Shown here in pieces: positions 59,640 to 64,000 of a stretch of DNA of 64,000 nt. Below the pieces are notes generated by a model. That model saw only the letters and a program-made list of their open reading frames with translations. It was not told the DNA's origin and searched no databases. Source of the stretch: Eubacterium maltosivorans (GTDB taxonomy: Bacteria > Bacillota > Clostridia > Eubacteriales > Eubacteriaceae); the NCBI RefSeq assembly GCF_002441855.2, contig NZ_CP029487.1, positions 248,001-312,000 on the forward strand, written 5' to 3'. The translations under genes and the position numbers were made by a program. The stretch's first letter is position 1, and every line of letters begins with the position of its first letter.

Positions 59640-61106
59640 ATGAAAATACCATCATTAGAAACAGTACAGAGACAATCAGAGGGTTACGCGGCCTTTCCTG
59701 TCAGCTGCGAAATCTTTGCGGACATCAAGACACCGATTCAGGTGCTGAAAATATTAAAGAGTATCAGCGCGCGCTGCTATCTGCTGGAAAGCGTCGAGGG
59801 GGTTGAGAAGTGGGGGCGGTACTCCTTCCTCGGCTTCGACCCAGTGGTCGAGGTGAAGTGCAAGGACGGACTCATGGAAATCAAAAATGGCACTTCGATC
59901 AGGGTAGAGACCGATGATCCGGGACAGGAAATAAGGCGCATCCTGTCTGAGTACAGAAGCCCTAAGGTGGCCGGGCTGCCACCCTTTACCGGCGGCTTTG
60001 TCGGCTATTTTTCCTACGACTATCTGAAATACAGCGAGCCGGCCCTGCGCTTTGACGGTGACGACAGCGCAGGCTTTAACGATCTGGACCTTATGCTGTT
60101 TGAAAAGGTCATTGCCTTTGACCAGCTGCGGCAGAAAATTGTGATCATGGTCACCATCAAAACCGATCATCTGGCGGTGAACTACAATCACGCTGTCAGG
60201 GAGCTGAGTTACCTGGTAAGCCTGATTCGAAGCGATGTCCCGGAGAGCAGAGAGAAACCGAGGCTGCTCAGTGATTTCAAGCCCCATTTTGACCGGGAAG
60301 CCTACTGCGAGATCGTGGAGAAAACCAAAAGTTATATCCGCGAGGGTGATATTTTTCAGGCAGTGCCCTCCAACCGTCTGACCGCCGAGATGGAGGGAAG
60401 CCTGTTTAATACCTACCGCGTGCTGAGGACCATCAATCCCTCCCCCTATATGTACTATATCGCGTGTGACGACCTCGAAATCGCCGGTGCGTCCCCCGAG
60501 ACACTGGTAAAGCTTCAGGACGGCGAGCTCTCGACCTTCCCCATAGCGGGCACCAGCCCGAGGGGCGTAACCAGCGGAGAGGATGCCGAGCTTGAGGAGC
60601 GCCTGCTCAAAGACCCGAAGGAGCTGGCAGAGCACAATATGCTGGTAGACCTTGGGCGGAACGATCTCGGCAGGGTAAGCCGGTACGGCAGCGTTAAGGT
60701 GCAGGAATATTTAAAAATCCAGAAGTATTCCCATGTTATGCACATCACTTCCGTTGTAACCGGGCAGCTGAGAGAAAATATGGACCAGCTTGACGCGGTA
60801 GCGGCAGTGCTCCCCGCGGGCACACTCTCAGGAGCGCCTAAGATAAGAGCCTGTGAGATCATCAATGAGATGGAGGGAATACGGCGCGGTATTTACGGCG
60901 GCGCCATCGGCTATATTGATTTTACTGGCAATATGGATGTCTGCATTGCTATCCGGACAGCCGTCAAGAAAAACGGTCTGGTCTATGTCCAGTCGGGCGG
61001 CGGTGTGGTCGCAGACAGTGACCCTGAGAAGGAATACCAGGAGAGCATCAACAAGGCCATGGCTGTGGTTGAAGCGGTAAAACAATCGGTGGAGGTAATG
61101 GACTGA
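59640..61106 (+). CDS. trpE: Anthranilate synthase component I
   Basis: This 488-residue chorismate-binding enzyme makes anthranilate with ammonia from TrpG. The N-terminal LLESVEG motif is the conserved tryptophan feedback site. The C-terminal half has the chorismate core (REGDIFQAVPSNR, SPETLVK, PIAGTSPRG, HNMLVDLGRNDLGRV, SGAPKIRA). AAAAGGAG precedes the ATG. Its stop overlaps the trpG start (TGATG). Confidence 0.96.
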   Translation: MKIPSLETVQRQSEGYAAFPVSCEIFADIKTPIQVLKILKSISARCYLLESVEGVEKWGRYSFLGFDPVVEVKCKDGLMEIKNGTSIRVETDDPGQEIRRILSEYRSPKVAGLPPFTGGFVGYFSYDYLKYSEPALRFDGDDSAGFNDLDLMLFEKVIAFDQLRQKIVIMVTIKTDHLAVNYNHAVRELSYLVSLIRSDVPESREKPRLLSDFKPHFDREAYCEIVEKTKSYIREGDIFQAVPSNRLTAEMEGSLFNTYRVLRTINPSPYMYYIACDDLEIAGASPETLVKLQDGELSTFPIAGTSPRGVTSGEDAELEERLLKDPKELAEHNMLVDLGRNDLGRVSRYGSVKVQEYLKIQKYSHVMHITSVVTGQLRENMDQLDAVAAVLPAGTLSGAPKIRACEIINEMEGIRRGIYGGAIGYIDFTGNMDVCIAIRTAVKKNGLVYVQSGGGVVADSDPEKEYQESINKAMAVVEAVKQSVEVMD

Positions 61107-61687
61107 TGATATTAATCATTGATAACTACGACAGCTTTTCATACAATCTGGTGCAGCAGGTTGGCAGCGTAAATCCTGACTTGAAAGTCATCCGGAACGA
61201 TGTCCTGAGTCTGGACGAAATCGAGGCGCTGGACCCATCCCATATCATTCTGTCGCCAGGCCCCGGACGGCCTGCCGACGCCGGCGTCTGCGAGGCGGTG
61301 GTCCGACGCTTTGCGGGTAAGCTTCCGGTTTTAGGCGTGTGCCTGGGGCATCAGGCCATCTGTGAGGCCTTTGGTGCAGAAATCACCTACGCCAGCGAGC
61401 TGATCCACGGGAAAAAGAGCAGTATCCACATTGCCAATGGCAGCCAGCTGTTTAAGGGCCTGCCGCCCATTATGGACGCGGCCCGCTATCATTCTCTGGC
61501 CGTAAACCGGAGCAGCCTGCCCGACGAGCTGCTCATCATCGCTGAGGATAATGCCGACGAAGTCATGGGCGTTAAGCACCGGGACTTTGATGTGTACGGG
61601 CTCCAGTTCCACCCCGAATCCATATTGACGCCAAAGGGAAACCGCATTATCGAGAATTTTTTAGCGCTGGGAGGTAAAGCACAATGA
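61106..61687 (+). CDS. trpG: Anthranilate synthase component II (glutamine amidotransferase)
   Basis: This 193-residue class I amidotransferase has the nucleophile C79 in GVCLGHQAI, an N-terminal IDNYDSFSYNLVQ and the His-Glu pair in LQFHPESIL. It supplies ammonia to TrpE and may also serve p-aminobenzoate synthesis. It overlaps trpE by one base and trpD by ATGA. Confidence 0.95.
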   Translation: MILIIDNYDSFSYNLVQQVGSVNPDLKVIRNDVLSLDEIEALDPSHIILSPGPGRPADAGVCEAVVRRFAGKLPVLGVCLGHQAICEAFGAEITYASELIHGKKSSIHIANGSQLFKGLPPIMDAARYHSLAVNRSSLPDELLIIAEDNADEVMGVKHRDFDVYGLQFHPESILTPKGNRIIENFLALGGKAQ

Positions 61688-62694
61688 TACAGGATGCAAT
61701 CTATACGGTTTTAAACGGACAGGACCTTGATCTGGACGCTACCAGGGAGGCTTTTAACCAGATTATGGAGGGAAAAGCCACCAATGCCCAGATCGGTTCC
61801 TTCCTCACAGCGATGCGGATGAAAGGCGAGACCATTGAGGAGATCACAGCCTGCGCCACGGTGATGCGCGAAAAATGCACAAAGCTTGACCCAGGGATGG
61901 ACGTTCTCGAAATCGTGGGCACCGGAGGCGATGAAGCCAACACCTTTAACATCTCTACGGTTTCTGGCATTGTCGTCTCAGCCGGTGGGGTGCCAGTCGC
62001 CAAGCACGGGAACCGGAGTGTTTCCAGCAAATGCGGCGCCGCGGACTGCCTGGAAGCTCTGGGCGTTAAAATTGATCTGAATGCAGCGCAGAACGCGCGG
62101 ATGTTGAGGGAGGCAGGAATCTGCTTCATGTTTGCGCCGGTTTATCACGCTTCTATGAAATATGCAGGCCCAGTCCGCAGAGAAATCGCGGTGCGTACCA
62201 TTTTTAATATACTGGGGCCTTTAGCGAATCCGGCCGGCGCGAATATGCAGCTGCTGGGCGTCTATGATGAGAATCTGGTAGAGCCCCTTGCCAGAGTGCT
62301 CTCAAATCTGGGCGTTAAGCGGGGAATGGTGGTCCACGGACACGACGGCCTGGACGAGATTACCCTGTGCGACACGACAACCATCTGCGAGATAAACGAC
62401 GGCCAGCTTAACAGCTTTTTCCTTTCACCGGAGCAGCTGGGCCTGACACGCTGCACAAAGGAAGCGCTGGTCGGCGGAGACCCTCAGGAAAATGCTGAGA
62501 TCGCCCGGGAGATCCTGAGCGGTGTTCACGGTCCCAAGCGCGATGTGGTGCTCTTAAACGCCGCGGTCTGCCTGTATATGACCTACAATCAGATGACCCT
62601 CCGGGAATGTGTGCGCTTTGCCCAAAATCTCATTGACAGCGGAAAAGCCATGGAACAGCTGAACCGGTTCGTCGCTTTGTCCCATGAGGTGTAA
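61684..62694 (+). CDS. trpD: Anthranilate phosphoribosyltransferase
   Basis: This 336-residue canonical TrpD has GTGGDEANTFNIST (PRPP loop), KHGNRSVSSKCG, and FAPVYHASMKYAGPVRREI followed by RTIFNILGPLANP, so all anthranilate-binding residues are present. It attaches the ribosyl phosphate to anthranilate. It provides an internal reference for the divergent paralogue at 38086-39195. It is coupled to trpG, and trpC follows after 2 bases. Confidence 0.96.
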   Translation: MIQDAIYTVLNGQDLDLDATREAFNQIMEGKATNAQIGSFLTAMRMKGETIEEITACATVMREKCTKLDPGMDVLEIVGTGGDEANTFNISTVSGIVVSAGGVPVAKHGNRSVSSKCGAADCLEALGVKIDLNAAQNARMLREAGICFMFAPVYHASMKYAGPVRREIAVRTIFNILGPLANPAGANMQLLGVYDENLVEPLARVLSNLGVKRGMVVHGHDGLDEITLCDTTTICEINDGQLNSFFLSPEQLGLTRCTKEALVGGDPQENAEIAREILSGVHGPKRDVVLLNAAVCLYMTYNQMTLRECVRFAQNLIDSGKAMEQLNRFVALSHEV

Positions 62695-62696
62695 AG

Positions 62697-63482
62697 ATGA
62701 TATTAGATAAATTAGCGGCCAGTACCAGGGCGCGGGTTGACCGGTTAAAGGCAGAAAAGCCCCTGGAAGCGGTAAGAGAAGAAGCGCTGTCAATTGCGCC
62801 TGAGAAGCCCTTTTGCTTTGAGGCGGCCCTGAAAAAGGAAGATATCGCGTTTATCTGTGAGGTCAAGAAAGCATCGCCCTCAAAGGGGATTATCGCACCA
62901 GACTTTCCCTATGTGCACATTGCCAGAGATTATGAGGCCGCCGGCGCAGACGCCATCTCAGTCCTCACAGAGCCCGAATATTTTTTAGGCAGCGACGACT
63001 ATCTGAGCGCTGTCAGGAGAGCGGTGAGCATCCCGGTTATCCGAAAGGATTTTACCATTGATGCCTACCAGATTTACGAGGCCAGAATTATCGGCGCAGA
63101 CGCAGTCCTGCTGATCTGTGCACTTCTCGATACACAAACCTTAGAGGAATACCTCCGGATTGCCGACGCCCTGGGCCTCACAGCGCTGGTGGAGGCTCAC
63201 GATGAGACAGAGCTTCGCTCAGCGCTGAAAGCCGGCGCCCGGGTGATCGGCGTCAACAACCGGAACCTTAAAACCTTTGAGGTTGATATCGAAAACAGCA
63301 AGCGGCTCAGGCAGCTGGCGCCAGAATCTGTTATCTTTGTCTCGGAAAGCGGCATCAAAACGTCTGAAGACATCGATGCACTCAGGAAAAACGGAACAGA
63401 CGCAGTGCTTATCGGCGAAGCCCTGATGCGCAGCAGCCGCAAGGCAGAGGCGCTGGAAAGGCTTCGGGGAAAGCGTGTTTAG
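62697..63482 (+). CDS. trpC: Indole-3-glycerol-phosphate synthase
   Basis: This 261-residue TIM-barrel enzyme has FICEVKKASPSKG, SVLTEPEYFLGS, PVIRKDFTID and IGVNNRNLKTF, the standard TrpC signatures, with the catalytic Lys and Glu residues. It closes the indole ring from CdRP. It is coupled to trpD; trpF begins 1 base after its stop. Confidence 0.95.
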   Translation: MILDKLAASTRARVDRLKAEKPLEAVREEALSIAPEKPFCFEAALKKEDIAFICEVKKASPSKGIIAPDFPYVHIARDYEAAGADAISVLTEPEYFLGSDDYLSAVRRAVSIPVIRKDFTIDAYQIYEARIIGADAVLLICALLDTQTLEEYLRIADALGLTALVEAHDETELRSALKAGARVIGVNNRNLKTFEVDIENSKRLRQLAPESVIFVSESGIKTSEDIDALRKNGTDAVLIGEALMRSSRKAEALERLRGKRV

Positions 63483-63483
63483 C

Positions 63484-64000
63484 ATGGAGACCAAGATTAA
63501 GATATGTGGCCTGACAAGGCTGCAGGATATCGAAGCAGTCAATGCGGTCCGGCCAGATTATATTGGCTTTGTATTTGCCGAGAGCAGACGCCGCCTGACA
63601 CCACAGCAGGCCCTTTCGCTGAAAAGACAGCTTGACCCAAAAATCCAGAGCGTGGGTGTTTTTGCCAATCCCAGTCTGGAGACTGTTCTGAAAATTGCCA
63701 GCCAGGGTATTCTGGATATCGTCCAGCTTCACGGCGATGAGCCCCCCGCCTTTGCCGAGAGGGTGCGCCGTGAGACCGGCTGTCCCGTGGTAAAGGCCTT
63801 TAGAATCAGGGGGGAAGAAAGCCTGGCGGCGCTTAAAGCCTACGGCCAGGCGAATTACCTGCTGCTGGACGCCTATAATAAGAATGCCTACGGCGGTACA
63901 GGCAGCGCTTTTAACTGGGAGCTGTTAGATAGAAATGTGAGCGAAAAGCCCTTTTTCCTGGCAGGCGGGCTGAAGCTTGAAAATATCGAAAAAGCTATCA
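63484..64000 (+). CDS. trpF: Phosphoribosylanthranilate isomerase (3' end outside window)
   Basis: The ATG at 63484 starts a frame reading METKIKICGLTRLQDIEAV, with the catalytic Cys in KICGL, then PDYIGFVFAESRRR, VQLHGDE and FFLAGGL near the edge. About 172 of roughly 205 residues are visible before the window ends. The enzyme rearranges PRA to CdRP between TrpD and TrpC. trpB and trpA would be expected next. Confidence 0.94.
   Translation, partial: METKIKICGLTRLQDIEAVNAVRPDYIGFVFAESRRRLTPQQALSLKRQLDPKIQSVGVFANPSLETVLKIASQGILDIVQLHGDEPPAFAERVRRETGCPVVKAFRIRGEESLAALKAYGQANYLLLDAYNKNAYGGTGSAFNWELLDRNVSEKPFFLAGGLKLENIEKAI

Overview
The window looks like chromosome from an anaerobic, low-to-moderate GC Firmicute of the class Clostridia, most like the acetogenic Eubacterium limosum/callanderi group. 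This is inferred from gene families and leader types, not from a database search. The supporting features are a FabK-type type II fatty acid operon with clostridial acc genes, a trp operon behind a tryptophan T-box, DUF4364 and DUF512-Der neighbourhoods, an Lsa/CplR-like ABC-F gene behind an attenuator, and cobalamin and yybP-ykoY riboswitches. No rRNA, tRNA, CRISPR array or transposase was found.

Layout. Bases 1-4152 hold a flavoprotein operon: a GlpA-like NAD(P)/FAD oxidoreductase cut by the window edge, a DUF1667 Cys protein, an FAD_binding_4 oxidase and a cysteine-depleted CCG/HdrB-GlcF-like protein. It converges on a FtsW/RodA-type gene. An iron alcohol dehydrogenase and an amidohydrolase follow, divergently arranged. 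Bases 7636-9551 are an ABC-F ribosome-protection gene behind a consensus promoter, a six-residue leader peptide and a terminator. Bases 9619-19871 form one long fatty acid operon, acpP-accB-accC-accD-accA-fabH-fabK-(FabX-like flavoprotein)-fabD-fabG-fabF-fabZ, which covers malonyl-ACP formation, elongation and possibly anaerobic double-bond insertion. Then come an orphan GHKL kinase, valS, a two-component system next to a MacAB-type exporter, and a P-type Ca/Mn ATPase behind a manganese riboswitch.

Bases 32111-37842 hold DUF4364, a QueG-like Fe-S protein, DUF975, DUF512, der and a membrane protein. Bases 37875-40525 (minus strand) are a cobalamin-riboswitch operon: zinc alcohol dehydrogenase, a divergent TrpD paralogue and a 69-residue protein. 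A PhoB/PhoR-like pair, a radical SAM gene and a second QueG-like gene follow. Bases 46286-48368 are a DUF3987 ATPase gene bracketed by about 110-bp imperfect inverted repeats built from a GCGTTATG core. After it come an acidic internally duplicated protein, a hybrid sensor kinase with two solute-binding domains, dxr, a DUF234 ATPase with altered catalytic motifs, a LytTR/DUF3021 pair with a candidate operator, a GDSL esterase, a PAP2 phosphatase and two lipoproteins. The window ends in the trp operon (trpE-G-D-C-F, with trpF cut by the edge).

The observations most worth following are: the inverted-repeat-bracketed DUF3987 gene; a structured element of similar architecture placed directly after the attenuator terminators of both the ABC-F and the trp leaders; the FabX-like flavoprotein with four C-terminal cysteines inside the fab operon; the TrpD paralogue under cobalamin control; the CCG-type protein without its cluster cysteines; and a family of dispersed palindromic repeats flanked by short tandem repeats.
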